Source: CAWGMT01 sp963823675
Lineage (GTDB): Bacteria; Planctomycetota; Planctomycetia; Isosphaerales; Isosphaeraceae
DNA: 64,000 nt
Assembly: GCA_963823675.1 (NCBI GenBank)
Contig: CAWGMT010000009.1
Location: forward strand, 744,001 to 808,000
Reading direction: 5' to 3'
Positions 1-8,979 of the stretch are shown piece after piece. Every line of letters begins with the position of its first letter. Position 1 is the stretch's first letter. Both the position numbers and the translations under genes were made by a program. The notes beneath the pieces were generated by a model that saw only the letters and a program-made list of their open reading frames with translations, was not told the origin of the DNA and made no database searches.

Positions 1-370
1 AGCACGAGGGCGCCGAGAAGAGAGCGTCGTCGTGGTCCTCAAAAGCGCGAAGCAACGGCCCGACCGCCCCGCCGTCAAGCTTGACGTCGTTATTCAGCAG
101 CAAAACGACCGGCTCGTCCAGCCGCTCGAGGGCCGCGTTGAAGGAGGCCAGACCGCGGTTTGGCTCGCGAATGAGCCTGACATCAGGCCAGCGGTCCGCG
201 ACCAGTTGGTCGGAGCCGTCGCTGGAGCCGTTGTCGACCACACTCACCCGGCACGGGACCGCAGACTGGCGCGCCGCCTCAACAGTGCTCGGCAGGCACT
301 CGGCGAGTAGCTCGCGGCCATTGTAGTTCAGAACCAGGATATGGGTGCGATCGATTGTCAAGGGTTCCAT
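1..370 (-). CDS. Family 2 glycosyltransferase, N-terminal part (runs off the left edge)
   Basis: Reading leftwards from the ATG at 370, the frame stays open to base 1 and gives about 123 residues. It starts with a strand ending in LVLNYNGRE, followed by VSVVDNGSSDGSDQ, IREPNRGLASFNAAL and VVLLLNNDVKLDG. This is the GT-A nucleotide-binding fold of family 2 glycosyltransferases, including the VVDNGSSD strand and the LLNNDV segment that stands in for the metal-binding DXD. Family members transfer sugars from nucleotide-sugars, often to cell-surface polysaccharides; the acceptor cannot be told. Only the N-terminal third or so is present, so C-terminal domains are unknown. Confidence 0.85.
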   Translation of the reverse strand, partial: MEPLTIDRTHILVLNYNGRELLAECLPSTVEAARQSAVPCRVSVVDNGSSDGSDQLVADRWPDVRLIREPNRGLASFNAALERLDEPVVLLLNNDVKLDGGAVGPLLRAFEDHDDALFSAPSC

Positions 371-990
371 CCCTCACGCCAAGCCTGCATCCTGCGATTC
401 AAAGGATCGGGGAAGGATGAGACGCCATAAGTGCGGCCGTTGGCCGCACTAAATCCGAAATCTCAAATCCGAAATCCGGATGCTCGAATCGGAAATCCGA
501 AAAGAACGTTGACTTCGGACCGACTCCGCGCGGGTTGATTTCGGGCGATACGATACGACGCAACTCGTTTGAGGTCAAGCCCGACGTCACACGATTGCAT
601 CCAGCCGTTCAGCAAGGGAGACATCACATTGAAAGTGCGTCAGTGACCGTCCATTTCAACCGTTCGGATCAGGCTGTTTCGCCGAACCGGTTATGCTCGC
701 GTGCGTCCTTGAGGATTTGGCGTGAATCGATTACGTGTCGCGTTTTGGAATCACTGAGCCGTTGGGCGCATCGATCGATGTGACCGACTCGGTTTTGGGT
801 TCGCGATCGTAGGCGCGGGTCCGAGCATTTTGGGCCGTGTGGGCTTGTCCAGAGAAAGGAGTTAAGATGAAGCGTTGGATTTTTTCCGGGTTTCTTGGTT
901 TTCCTCGGCACATCGAGCGGAGATGCGGCCTTTCTCTATTTAGTGTTGATCGATCAACGTGGGCCTTGAACGCGGCCAGGAGATGGCACG
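371..990. other. Intergenic region with a hairpin and short repeats
   Basis: No convincing gene is seen between the divergent glycosyltransferase and kinase genes. Positions 431-449 form a perfect 8-bp stem with a 3-base loop (GTGCGGCC / GGCCGCAC). It is followed by three near copies of aaatccgaaat at 451, 465 and about 492. A possible leader-like start at 867 (MKRWIFSGFLGF, preceded by aaaggag) runs only a few codons before a frameshift and is not called. Promoters for both flanking genes must lie here, but none is obvious. Confidence 0.5.
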
Positions 991-3900
991 ATGGGCGCCG
1001 ACGCCGTTCACCCGACCGACCAGATTCTGCACGCTTTTGGGCTGGGCAAGCTCGACGACGTCTCATCCGCCTCGGTGAGCAAGCACCTAGAGTCGTGCCC
1101 TTTGTGCCAGCGTCGGGTCGCCGAGCTATCGTCGGACGAGTTCCTGGGCCGGCTCCGCAATGCCCAGGGATCGCCGGAGATGTCGGCAGCCAACCGGCCC
1201 CAGGTTGGTGACGCGACCGCTGACCGCGGCCCGGCCATCGCCATCGCGCTGCCGCCGGCCGACACCATGCCGCCGGGCCTGGCCGACCTTCCCGATTACG
1301 AGGTGATCCGCGAGCTGGGGCGCGGCGGGATGGGGGTGGTCTACCTCGCCCGGAACAAGCTCATGGGCCGTCTGGAGGTGCTCAAGGTCGTCGGCGGGCA
1401 CCTGATCGAGCGGCCCGGCGTGCGCGACCGGTTCCTCCGCGAGGTCCAGTCGGCCGCCAAGCTGCAACACAAGAACATCGTCGCCGCCTACTCGGTCATG
1501 AAGCTTGGTGAGAGCCTCATCCTTGCCATGGAGTACATCGACGGGCAAGACCTGGCGAAGATGGTGCAGTCCCGCGGCCCGCTGCCGGTGGTCCACGCCT
1601 GCTACTTCATCTACCAGGCGGCGCTCGGCTTGCAGCACGCGCACGAGCGGGGCATGGTCCACCGCGACATCAAGCCGGCCAACCTGATCTTCGCCACCGA
1701 GGGCAAGAAGGGCGTCGTCAAGCTCCTCGACTTCGGCCTGGCCAAGGTCACCAGCGAAGGCCAGACCGACAGCGGCCTGACCCGCGAGGGCCAGATGCTG
1801 GGCACTCCCGACTACATCGCCCCCGAGCAGATCCGCGACGCCCAGTCGGCCGACATCCGCGCCGACATCTACAGTCTGGGCTGCACTCTCTATTACCTCC
1901 TGACCGGCGGGCCGCCATTTCGCGGCGAGCACCTCTGGGATGTTTACCAGGCCCACTTTTCGATGGACGCGGGACCGCTGAACCTCGTTCGCCCCGAGGT
2001 CCCCGCCGAGTTGGCCGCCGTGGTGGCCAAGATGATGGCGAAGGAGCCGCGCAGGCGGTTTCAGACACCCGGCGAGGTGGCCCAGGCGCTGACGCCGTTC
2101 TTCAAGCCCGCGGCGGTGCAGCCGGCCAGACCGAGCGCCGAGATGCCGCGTCTCGAAACGCAAGTCGCCTCGACTCGGCCTCCAAGTGCCGTTCCCGGGC
2201 CGGCGCAGCCGGCAACCCTGGCCGCGGCTCCTACCGCGGCCGGTCGACGGCCGCGGAAGAACGTTGCGGATAGGTTGGCATGGGAGAGCCTGATCGAGAT
2301 CAAGGAAGACGAGCCATTGATCGAGGCGGCGAAACCGAAACGGGCGGAGCCGAATCCCGCGCCGGCCGAGGCGCAGGTCCGCCGGCCGCCGTGGGTCTGG
2401 CGGGCGACCATCGCCGCGTCGGTGTTCGGCGCTCTGGCGCTGGGTGTCATCATCTACGCGGCCGCCGACAAGGGACGTATCAAGAAAGTGGGCAATCGCG
2501 CAGGCAAAAACCGCCCGGCGTCCCAGTCAGTGAAGGAACACTCCGGCGATGCCGCTCCGCCCAAGTCGATCGAGAATTCCATTGGGATGACGCTCAAGCT
2601 GACGGCTTCCACCCGCGCGACGGTCCCGGCGGATGCGAATCTATTTTCAGGAAAATATTATAAGGTGTTCAATGATTTCCTGAGCTGGCATCAGGCACGG
2701 GATAAGTGCCAAGAGATGGGTGGGCATCTGGCGATCGTGCGGAACGACGCCGAGAATCGATTCATCCTGTCTTTGCTTTCCAAAACCGCACTGGGATCGG
2801 CATGGCTCGGCGCGACTGACGAAGAGCGAGAAGGACGCTGGGTATGGGTGGACGGTTCGGATTTGACGTACAACAAATGGGACATTAACCAACCCAACAA
2901 CAATGGCGGCCGCGGCCCCGAAAACTATCTGATGATGGAACGGTCGCGCGACGGTGCCTGGAACGATTATTACGACGACGGAACCGGCCAACACCATCCC
3001 GGATTTGTTTGCCAGTGGGACGACAGCGCCTCCACGAACCTGATTCGACGCGGCGTGATGACTACGAAATCCGCATCGCCGGACGGCAATGGCGTATCAG
3101 GGCGAACTTGGAGAAACTCGCTCTCCATGACGATGGTCCGGATCGAGCCGGGTACGTTTACGATGGGCGGCAACGCGTGCAACCAGGAGAAGCCGGCCCG
3201 TACGGTCTCGATCACAAGGCCGTTTTCACTCGGAGCGTACGAGGTCACTCGTGCACAGTATCGAACGGTGACGGGAGCAAGTCCGAGCGAATTCCCCGGC
3301 GCGGACGACCTTCCCGTGGATACGGTATCCTGGATCGAAGCCGTCCAATTCTGTAACAAACTCAGTGAGCGGGAGCAGCGGAAACCGTACTACCGGATCG
3401 GCGGCAGGGTCGTCGCGGTCCTCGGTGGGAACGGGTATCGACTCCCCACCGAGGCGGAGTGGGAATATGCTTGCGGCGATGACAAGGCCGACCTGAATGC
3501 TGTTGCTTGGTTCAAGGCGAACTGCGGTGGCAAAACCCATCCGGTCGGCCAAAAGCAGCCGAACCGCCGCGGCCTTTACGATATGTTGGGAAACGTCTGG
3601 GAGTGGTGCCAGGACGCCTACGACGCCGACTACTACAAGAAGTCGCCGCCGACCGCCGACCCCGCCGGCCCTCTCCAAGGGCAGTCGCATGTCGTCAAAG
3701 GCTGTAGCTGGTACGACGGCCCTGAAATCATTCATCCGTCCCACCGAAACTGGAACTGGTTTACGAGAAAAGATCAAGGAGGCAATTCTCTGGGTTTCCG
3801 CGTGGCAACATCGGATTTGGAAAAGGTATCGGGGAGCGTTCCTCCCACCAGTCCGTCTGGAGGTGGAGCAGGGCGCTTGACCACCGCTCTTGTACCAACG

Positions 3901-4845
3901 GCCCCTAAGCTCGTTGCCGAGGCTGGAACTCCACCTGTGAGCAAGCCCAAAGCACCATCGACCGACGCTTTGCAACCGGGAACTTCCTGGAGGGGAAGCA
4001 CCACCGCGCTGTTTAAATCATGGACGAACGACTTAGGCAAGCCACGACCATTCTGGTTAATAATCAAAGCACGAAGGGTTACTCATTTCAAAGCCGTCGC
4101 GGATTCGCCCGGTACGTCGCGTGAAGTGGAAGGGACATTCAAGCACGGCGTGATCCACTGGAATGGGCGCAACGGGAACTCCTCGTGGGAGGGCAAGCTG
4201 GTCGGCAATCAACTCGTCGGGACGTTCAAGTCCACGAGTTGGCAAGGAGACACCGCTGGTAAGTTCCGGCTGACGTTGGCTGACGGCCTGCCACCAGCAG
4301 CGTCACCAGCCAGGGTCCCTCCGGCGGGACCGGTACGCGCCGCTCGATCCGTCCGCGGCGGCTGGAAAGTCGAGGGCAACGAGCTTGTCAGGGAAGGCCT
4401 AGGCGACGGCTGGGTCAGCTTCGGCAGCCCAGACTGGACCGACTACGACTTGACTTACGAGGCTCGTAAGAGCGACGGCCCTCATGGTTTCGGTGGCAGC
4501 TTCCGCCAGGGCGATGGTCAGGAATATGGGTTGGCCATAGGCGGGCTCGATGGCAAACACTCCCTCAACCGATGGTCGTCGAACTCGACGCCCCCGTACA
4601 CATTGATCCAGTCGATTCCCGGCACGATCGAGCCGCTCAGGTGGTACAAGGTGAAAATCTCCTTGCAACGGCAACGCATCCGCATCGAGCTCGACGACCG
4701 GGTGCTCTTCTCGGGCACCGACGATTTCAAGCTGAGAGGATCCGTCTCGCTGCGCTTTTTCAACTCCGCCGGGCGCTTCCGCAACATCAAAGTAACCGCC
4801 CCTGACGGCACCCTACTCTGGGAAGGCCTTCCCGACTTGCCCTAG
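991..4845 (+). CDS. Membrane Ser/Thr protein kinase fused to C-type lectin, FGE-like and LamG-like domains
   Basis: A 1284-residue protein. Residues 30-45 carry HLESCPLCQ, an H-x3-C-x2-C motif like the zinc finger of anti-sigma factors. A complete Hanks-type kinase follows (about 102-370) with GRGGMGVVY, the VLKVV lysine, HRDIKPANL and DFGLAK, so it should be active in the cytoplasm. One membrane helix lies near 470-490. The outer part holds a C-type lectin fold (about 555-677, WLGATDEEREGRWVW and WNDYYDD), an FGE/SUMF1-like domain (about 710-943, GYRLPTEAEWEYA, NVWEWC, GFRVA), a small beta domain (about 995-1100) and a C-terminal LamG/DUF1080-like domain. The FGE-like part lacks the CxxxxC pair of true formylglycine enzymes, so it probably binds rather than catalyses. 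A sugar-sensing receptor kinase is a reasonable inference. Confidence 0.88.
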   Translation: MGADAVHPTDQILHAFGLGKLDDVSSASVSKHLESCPLCQRRVAELSSDEFLGRLRNAQGSPEMSAANRPQVGDATADRGPAIAIALPPADTMPPGLADLPDYEVIRELGRGGMGVVYLARNKLMGRLEVLKVVGGHLIERPGVRDRFLREVQSAAKLQHKNIVAAYSVMKLGESLILAMEYIDGQDLAKMVQSRGPLPVVHACYFIYQAALGLQHAHERGMVHRDIKPANLIFATEGKKGVVKLLDFGLAKVTSEGQTDSGLTREGQMLGTPDYIAPEQIRDAQSADIRADIYSLGCTLYYLLTGGPPFRGEHLWDVYQAHFSMDAGPLNLVRPEVPAELAAVVAKMMAKEPRRRFQTPGEVAQALTPFFKPAAVQPARPSAEMPRLETQVASTRPPSAVPGPAQPATLAAAPTAAGRRPRKNVADRLAWESLIEIKEDEPLIEAAKPKRAEPNPAPAEAQVRRPPWVWRATIAASVFGALALGVIIYAAADKGRIKKVGNRAGKNRPASQSVKEHSGDAAPPKSIENSIGMTLKLTASTRATVPADANLFSGKYYKVFNDFLSWHQARDKCQEMGGHLAIVRNDAENRFILSLLSKTALGSAWLGATDEEREGRWVWVDGSDLTYNKWDINQPNNNGGRGPENYLMMERSRDGAWNDYYDDGTGQHHPGFVCQWDDSASTNLIRRGVMTTKSASPDGNGVSGRTWRNSLSMTMVRIEPGTFTMGGNACNQEKPARTVSITRPFSLGAYEVTRAQYRTVTGASPSEFPGADDLPVDTVSWIEAVQFCNKLSEREQRKPYYRIGGRVVAVLGGNGYRLPTEAEWEYACGDDKADLNAVAWFKANCGGKTHPVGQKQPNRRGLYDMLGNVWEWCQDAYDADYYKKSPPTADPAGPLQGQSHVVKGCSWYDGPEIIHPSHRNWNWFTRKDQGGNSLGFRVATSDLEKVSGSVPPTSPSGGGAGRLTTALVPTAPKLVAEAGTPPVSKPKAPSTDALQPGTSWRGSTTALFKSWTNDLGKPRPFWLIIKARRVTHFKAVADSPGTSREVEGTFKHGVIHWNGRNGNSSWEGKLVGNQLVGTFKSTSWQGDTAGKFRLTLADGLPPAASPARVPPAGPVRAARSVRGGWKVEGNELVREGLGDGWVSFGSPDWTDYDLTYEARKSDGPHGFGGSFRQGDGQEYGLAIGGLDGKHSLNRWSSNSTPPYTLIQSIPGTIEPLRWYKVKISLQRQRIRIELDDRVLFSGTDDFKLRGSVSLRFFNSAGRFRNIKVTAPDGTLLWEGLPDLP

Positions 4846-5127
4846 AACTGTGGAATGCTCATGGCGACGCGTCCTCCGGGAAGCGCATTGTGGTCATCTC
4901 CCACCCTGGCGACCCTTAGAATGCGGACACCTCGATTGTGGGGACGGCCCCGCCGGTCGCACCCAGGCCCGAACCGCCGGGCCTGCCCGATCGTGGGGGT
5001 GAGACGGCTCCGGAGTTTGTCGACTCCCCGCAGTCGCCTCCCGGGAACGACCTCGGTGCGGATGCGGACGAGCCCGCCAGGTTCCCGGCCGACGAATTCG
5101 ACAGCCCGTCGGCCCATCTCGATCCGG

Positions 5128-5250
5128 TCGCTGAGCTCAGACGGCAAGATTTTGTACTCGCCGCCGTACTGTGCCCCGTACAACGGCAGTTGCGAGCGTG
5201 CCAATCGCACGCTCAAGGAGTTGACGGCGCACGTTGCCTGTTGCCAGTAA
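5128..5250 (+). pseudogene. Remnant of a DDE integrase-type transposase
   Basis: The short reading frame ends in SPPYCAPYNGSCERANRTLK, closely resembling the region before the catalytic Glu of rve-type transposases (SPPxxPxYNGxxERxNxxLK). Only about 40 residues are recognisable and the frame stops at 5250. The rest of the gap between the kinase and the next gene (4846-5283) gives no clear product, although the minus strand of 4842-5140 also stays open. Interpreted as the tail of a decayed insertion sequence. Confidence 0.5.
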
Positions 5251-5283
5251 CACCTCGAACGGCGGAGTAGCAGTGGAGTATCT

Positions 5284-6591
5284 ATGAACCGATTGATCGA
5301 CCTCACTATCAGGTCTCCTCGCCTCCCGGGCCCCGTCTCCTGGCGCACGCGCGCTGCTGCACTCACCATCGCCCTGTTGGGGTCGGCTTCGTATTCTGAC
5401 CAAACGTTCACTACGCCTTCCAGGAAGCCAATCGAGCTCCAACGTGTAAGGGACAGGACTCCTCTGGACCTTTGTGACGCGCCGGCGTTCGTCGCGTTAT
5501 TGGAACAGGCCAGGACGATCAAAGGTACTGATTTCGCCAAGGAGCCCCCGCGCGACTCGGTCCCCAGCCAACTCTGGGAGCATCCTGAGCGACATCGGTG
5601 TGCATCCGTCGAGATTCGAGGAATCGCCCGCCGTGCTTACTCCGCGCGGTCGAGGCTCGTCGCCGGAAAGCCGTTGATCGAGATCTGGATCACGGTGCCG
5701 AAAAGCCCTCTTGGCCCTTACGCTTGCGTTGTCGAGGGCCGACCTGCCAAGTTCCCCGCGAGCACAACTGTTTCCGAGCGGGTTGTGTTTCGCGGCTTTT
5801 TCCTCAAACTCATCACGTACCAGGCCGCTGGTGCCGTGCTCGCCGCTCCTCTCCTGATTGGAAAGCTGGAGCACCTTGCCGAGGCGGATCCCGCGCAGCA
5901 GATTGAGGACGCGGACGTTGCGCGGCTACCCGTTGCGATGGTTGGCAGGCCTGTTGGTCCACCCGCCGAGGAACGGGTTGAGTTGCAGGTTGATCCGAGC
6001 GGTCAGCTTACTGTTGAGGGCACGGCGTTAGCGCGAGCGGATTTGACCAAGGAGCTTGCTCGCCTCGTGCGGAGTGTACGCATCGACGCCAAGTCCGCTG
6101 GCGTACCGGTCGATTCGGGGCCTGGAATCCCGGCATTTGTCGCGCTTCGAGCCGCCGATGAAACATCGTGCTCGATCGTTGTCGGACTAATGAGCGATTG
6201 CCAGTCTGCCGGATTCCGGCGGTATGTCTTCGAGTCCATCCGCGACAACCCGGCCGCGGCGCAGCCGGCAAGGATAGAACCGTCGCAGCAAAGCCGAAAG
6301 GATGGCGACTCGCTTATCGGAGTGCGCACCTTACCGGTACGGCTCGTCGCCGACGAACGGGGCCGCTTCGCCCGAGCTGAGCTCGGCGAGTTGGACTTCC
6401 GAAACGCGGAGTCTTTGCGGCGCGAGCTGCACTCGATCTCGAATGACCCGGACCTCCCGTTCGACCGGGCCGCAGTCGTAGTTGACCAAAAACTTAGATA
6501 CTCCGAGCTAGCTCTGGTCATCAACTCGCTTCTTGGGTCTAGGGTCACGACCGTCACTCTCCGTTTGGCCGGCGCGGCGGACGCTCCTTGA
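5284..6591 (+). CDS. Secreted or membrane protein with two tandem ExbD/TolR-like domains
   Basis: A 435-residue protein starting at ATG 5284 behind ggagtatct. A hydrophobic stretch near residues 22-38 (AAALTIALLGSASYS) may be a signal or anchor. Residues about 220-320 read VELQVDPSGQLTVEG, then ADLTKELARLV and SAGFRRYVF. Residues about 335-430 repeat the same plan: VRLVADERGRF, ESLRRELHSI, AAVVVDQKLRYSELALVI. This strand-helix pattern is that of the periplasmic domain of ExbD/TolR energy-coupling proteins. The usual N-terminal TM helix with its conserved Asp is not seen, and no ExbB gene is adjacent. Function is unknown; the N-terminal 200 residues are unassigned. Confidence 0.6.
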   Translation: MNRLIDLTIRSPRLPGPVSWRTRAAALTIALLGSASYSDQTFTTPSRKPIELQRVRDRTPLDLCDAPAFVALLEQARTIKGTDFAKEPPRDSVPSQLWEHPERHRCASVEIRGIARRAYSARSRLVAGKPLIEIWITVPKSPLGPYACVVEGRPAKFPASTTVSERVVFRGFFLKLITYQAAGAVLAAPLLIGKLEHLAEADPAQQIEDADVARLPVAMVGRPVGPPAEERVELQVDPSGQLTVEGTALARADLTKELARLVRSVRIDAKSAGVPVDSGPGIPAFVALRAADETSCSIVVGLMSDCQSAGFRRYVFESIRDNPAAAQPARIEPSQQSRKDGDSLIGVRTLPVRLVADERGRFARAELGELDFRNAESLRRELHSISNDPDLPFDRAAVVVDQKLRYSELALVINSLLGSRVTTVTLRLAGAADAP

Positions 6592-6602
6592 CGTGGCGTC
6601 CA

Positions 6603-6836
6603 ACGGGAGGGACAGGAGAGCCGCTGTCCGGGGGGGTTCCAGGGGGTCATCCAGGGAGCGAGACCAAGTTTCCTGGCGCTCTCGACCTCGATTGACTCGA
6701 TAGGCCTTCTGTCATGAGCATCGACTCGGCGCCGCCCGATCGCCAGCCTGACGAACCGCGTCGTCCTCGCGATCATCGCAGGTCCGTGACGACCTACGTC
6801 TACGACGGCCAGGGCCAGCTCGTCGGGGCTTCGCGG
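6603..6836 (+). repeat. Truncated direct copy of the unit at 12.71-12.96 kb
   Basis: This stretch matches 12710-12960 in the same order: runs of ccagggggtca, then gagaccaagtt, a gattgactcga/gactgacccga block, then a coding start. Here an ATG at 6718 opens MSIDSAPPDRQPDEPRR and ends VTTYVYDGQGQLVGASR; the other copy reads SAESPPPDPDEAGES and VTSLVYDERGIVAGVVR. The copy at 6.6 kb breaks off at the stop at 6836 and is joined directly to Rhs sequence, so it is a truncated paralogue. The level of identity was judged by eye. Confidence 0.6.
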
Positions 6837-6837
6837 T

Positions 6838-6980
6838 GACGCCACAACGTTTACCTACAATGCCCTTGGCGAGGAGACCGAGGTGACCTCGCCGTCGGTC
6901 AACAATTCGGGCGGCGTGTCGGCGACCTTCGTGTACGACGCCGACGGCGAACTGGTCGATACCACCGACGCCGACGGGCT
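6838..6980 (+). pseudogene. Rhs/YD-repeat gene, 5' fragment cut off by IS21
   Basis: The reading DATTFTYNALGEETEV then ATFVYDADGELVDTTDADG is two YD repeats. It runs in frame into the IS21-type element at 6981. Removing the element and one copy of the 7-bp duplication joins it seamlessly to the codons at 10105 (restored reading TTDADGRRTTYSFDSLGDQ). Upstream it is fused to the truncated repeat copy ending at 6836, so the true N-terminal part of the Rhs protein is missing from this locus. Confidence 0.8.
6974..6980 (+). repeat. Target-site duplication, left copy
   Basis: The 7 bases gacgggc directly before the element are repeated exactly at 10098-10104 directly after it. A duplication of 4-8 bp is what IS21-family transposition produces. 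Confidence 0.85.
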
Positions 6981-7095
6981 GTTAGCGGGCGCTCAAAACC
7001 AGCCACCGAGGGGCGCTTGAAAACCAGCCACTTTGAGGAGTCGCAGTTTCGGCAGGTAGGCTTCAAGGGAACCTTCATTTCCCAGGAGCCGTCTC

Positions 7096-8664
7096 ATGTC
7101 GAATCTGCTCAAAGTGGCCATGATAGACCTGATCCTGTCCCTGCATCGCAGGCGTTGGTCCCAGCGACGGATCGCACGCGAGCTGGAGATCAGCCGCGAG
7201 ACCGTCGCGCGCTACGTTAAGCGGGCCAGGGCGGCGCCAAAACCAGCCAATGCGCCCCCCGGCTCGACCCCTCCCGAGACGGAGCCGATCGTCCCACGTC
7301 TCGGCTCGGTTGCAGACACCATCGAACGAGGACACGGTCGCCCGAGCGAATGCGAGCCCTGGCGAGATCTGATCCAGTCCATGTGCGATGCTGGCCTCAG
7401 CGCCCAGCGCATTTACCAGGATCTGACCGCGGAACATGCCTTTCCCGGCAGCTACTACAGCATCCGTCGCTTCGTCCGCCGCCTGGAACCGACGCGTGAG
7501 CTCCCATTCCGTCGCCTCGAATGCGAGCCCGGTGATGAGGCTCAAGTCAACTTCGGCACAGGCGCACCAGTTGTCGGGCCGGACGGCAAGCGCCGCAGAA
7601 CTCATGTCTTCCGCATCGTGCTGTCTCACTCGCGAAAGGCGTACAGCGAGGCCGTCTACCGCCAGACCACCGACGACTTCCTGCGCTGCCTCGAGAATGC
7701 CTTCCGTCACTTCGGCGGAGCACCGCGGCGATTGGTTCTGGATAACCTCAAGGCCGCGGTGAAAAAGGCCGACTGGTTCGATCCCGAGCTCAATCCCAAG
7801 GTCCGCTCCTTTGGCGAGCATTACGGCGTGGTGTTCTGGCCCACGCGGCCCTATACGCCCCGCCACAAGGGGAAAGTCGAAAAGGGCGTCGACTACGTTC
7901 AGGACAACGGTCTGAAGAGGCGAAGCTTTTCCAGCCTGGAGGAGGAAAACGTCTTCCTGCTGGAGTGGGAGCTGACCGTGGCTGACACGCGGATCCACGG
8001 CACCACGCGCCGCCAGGTGGGCAAACACTTCGCCGACGTGGAGCGGAAGGCGCTGGTGCCATTGCCATTGACCTCCTTCCCGTCGTATCAGGAAGCGCAC
8101 CGCACGGTACACCCCGACGGCCACATCGAGATCGGGCGGGCTTATTACGCAGTGCCGCCAGAGTACCTGGCACGGGAGGTCTGGGCGCGGTGGGACGGTC
8201 GCTTGGTGCGGATCTACAACCAGCGAATGGAGCCGATCGCCGTGCACACCAGGCAGGAGCCGGGCCGATTCAGCACGCCACCCCAGTATATCGCCTCGGA
8301 GAAGATCAGCGGGGTCGAACGCGGCACCGCTTGGCTCATGGGCAAGGTGGCTAGCCGGCTGGGCCCGCAGAGCGCCGCTTGGGCCGCGGCCATGATCGAA
8401 GCCCGCGGTGTTGAGGGAGTGCGGGTGCTCCAGGGTCTCTTGAGCCTCGCCAGCCGTTATCCCATTTCGGCGATCGAGCGGGCCTGCGAGGTCGCCACCG
8501 GTTACGGCGTTTATCGTCTCCGCACGATTCGAGCGCTCGCCAAGCGTCAGGCGCCCAAGCAGGAAACGCTGCCCTTCTTGAGCGACCATCCCATGATTCG
8601 TCCCATGAGCGAGTACGGCCAGTTCGTCCACGACGCATTCCAATTCCGGAACGCCAAGCCATGA
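7096..8664 (+). CDS. istA: IS21 transposase IstA
   Basis: A 522-residue transposase of the usual IstA length. It opens with a helix-turn-helix (LSLHRRRWSQRRIARELEI then SRETVARYV) and continues into an rve-type DDE core: GDEAQVNFGTGAPV (first Asp region), RRLVLDNLKAAVKKAD (second Asp) and RPYTPRHKGKVEKGVDYVQ (Glu). It cuts and joins the element ends. The ATG at 7096 lies behind a weak ggag. The segment near 7235-7260 encodes PKPANAPPGS from DNA that resembles the terminal repeats (aaaccagcca followed by gcgccc). Confidence 0.93.
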   Translation: MSNLLKVAMIDLILSLHRRRWSQRRIARELEISRETVARYVKRARAAPKPANAPPGSTPPETEPIVPRLGSVADTIERGHGRPSECEPWRDLIQSMCDAGLSAQRIYQDLTAEHAFPGSYYSIRRFVRRLEPTRELPFRRLECEPGDEAQVNFGTGAPVVGPDGKRRRTHVFRIVLSHSRKAYSEAVYRQTTDDFLRCLENAFRHFGGAPRRLVLDNLKAAVKKADWFDPELNPKVRSFGEHYGVVFWPTRPYTPRHKGKVEKGVDYVQDNGLKRRSFSSLEEENVFLLEWELTVADTRIHGTTRRQVGKHFADVERKALVPLPLTSFPSYQEAHRTVHPDGHIEIGRAYYAVPPEYLAREVWARWDGRLVRIYNQRMEPIAVHTRQEPGRFSTPPQYIASEKISGVERGTAWLMGKVASRLGPQSAAWAAAMIEARGVEGVRVLQGLLSLASRYPISAIERACEVATGYGVYRLRTIRALAKRQAPKQETLPFLSDHPMIRPMSEYGQFVHDAFQFRNAKP

Positions 8665-8760
8665 ACCAAATTCTCCCGAGGCCCTGCCAAACGATTGGGC
8701 TCGCCAGATCGCCGCCAACACGGTGCGGGGTTTCCCGGGTGGAACCGATGGCTGAAGGCA

Positions 8761-8800
8761 TCGGGGGGCGGGACCAGCGGCCCCAGTTCCCGCCCCCCGA
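8761..8800 (+). other. Strong stem-loop between istA and istB
   Basis: The 13 bases tcggggggcggga (8761-8773) pair perfectly with tcccgccccccga (8788-8800) around a 14-base loop. No T-tract follows, so it is not a classical terminator. The istA-istB spacing is about 315 bp, long for IS21, where the two genes usually touch or overlap. The hairpin might limit istB expression or be a structured mRNA element. The remaining spacer has no other recognisable feature. Confidence 0.6.
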
Positions 8801-8979
8801 ACCCCCCACCCCCTTCCCTCTTCTCTGTTCCCTGTTCCGCTTGAGAAACACCTTGTCTTCCCTCAGCAAGCTCGACCTCGGGGCCGCCCTGATCTGCTCG
8901 AAAAGACCGAAAGATGCTCGATGCCTTGATGAGTGAACCAGTATCGCAACAACGGATTCACATACTAGGAGATCTATCA

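Noticed and set aside
867..990. A short secreted protein starting MKRWIFSGFLGF behind aaaggag, continued in another frame as SGDAAFLYLVLIDQRGP
   Set aside because: Only about 35 residues even after assuming a frameshift, with no family match; kept as an intergenic remark.
3120..3830. Active formylglycine-generating enzyme for the sulfatase at 57 kb
   Set aside because: The FGE-like domain of the kinase fusion lacks the redox Cys pair of true FGE, so catalysis is not supported.
4842..5540. A 232-codon open frame on the minus strand
   Set aside because: It overlaps a transposase scrap and the start of the ExbD-like gene on the other strand, with no recognisable domain; probably a shadow of high-GC DNA.
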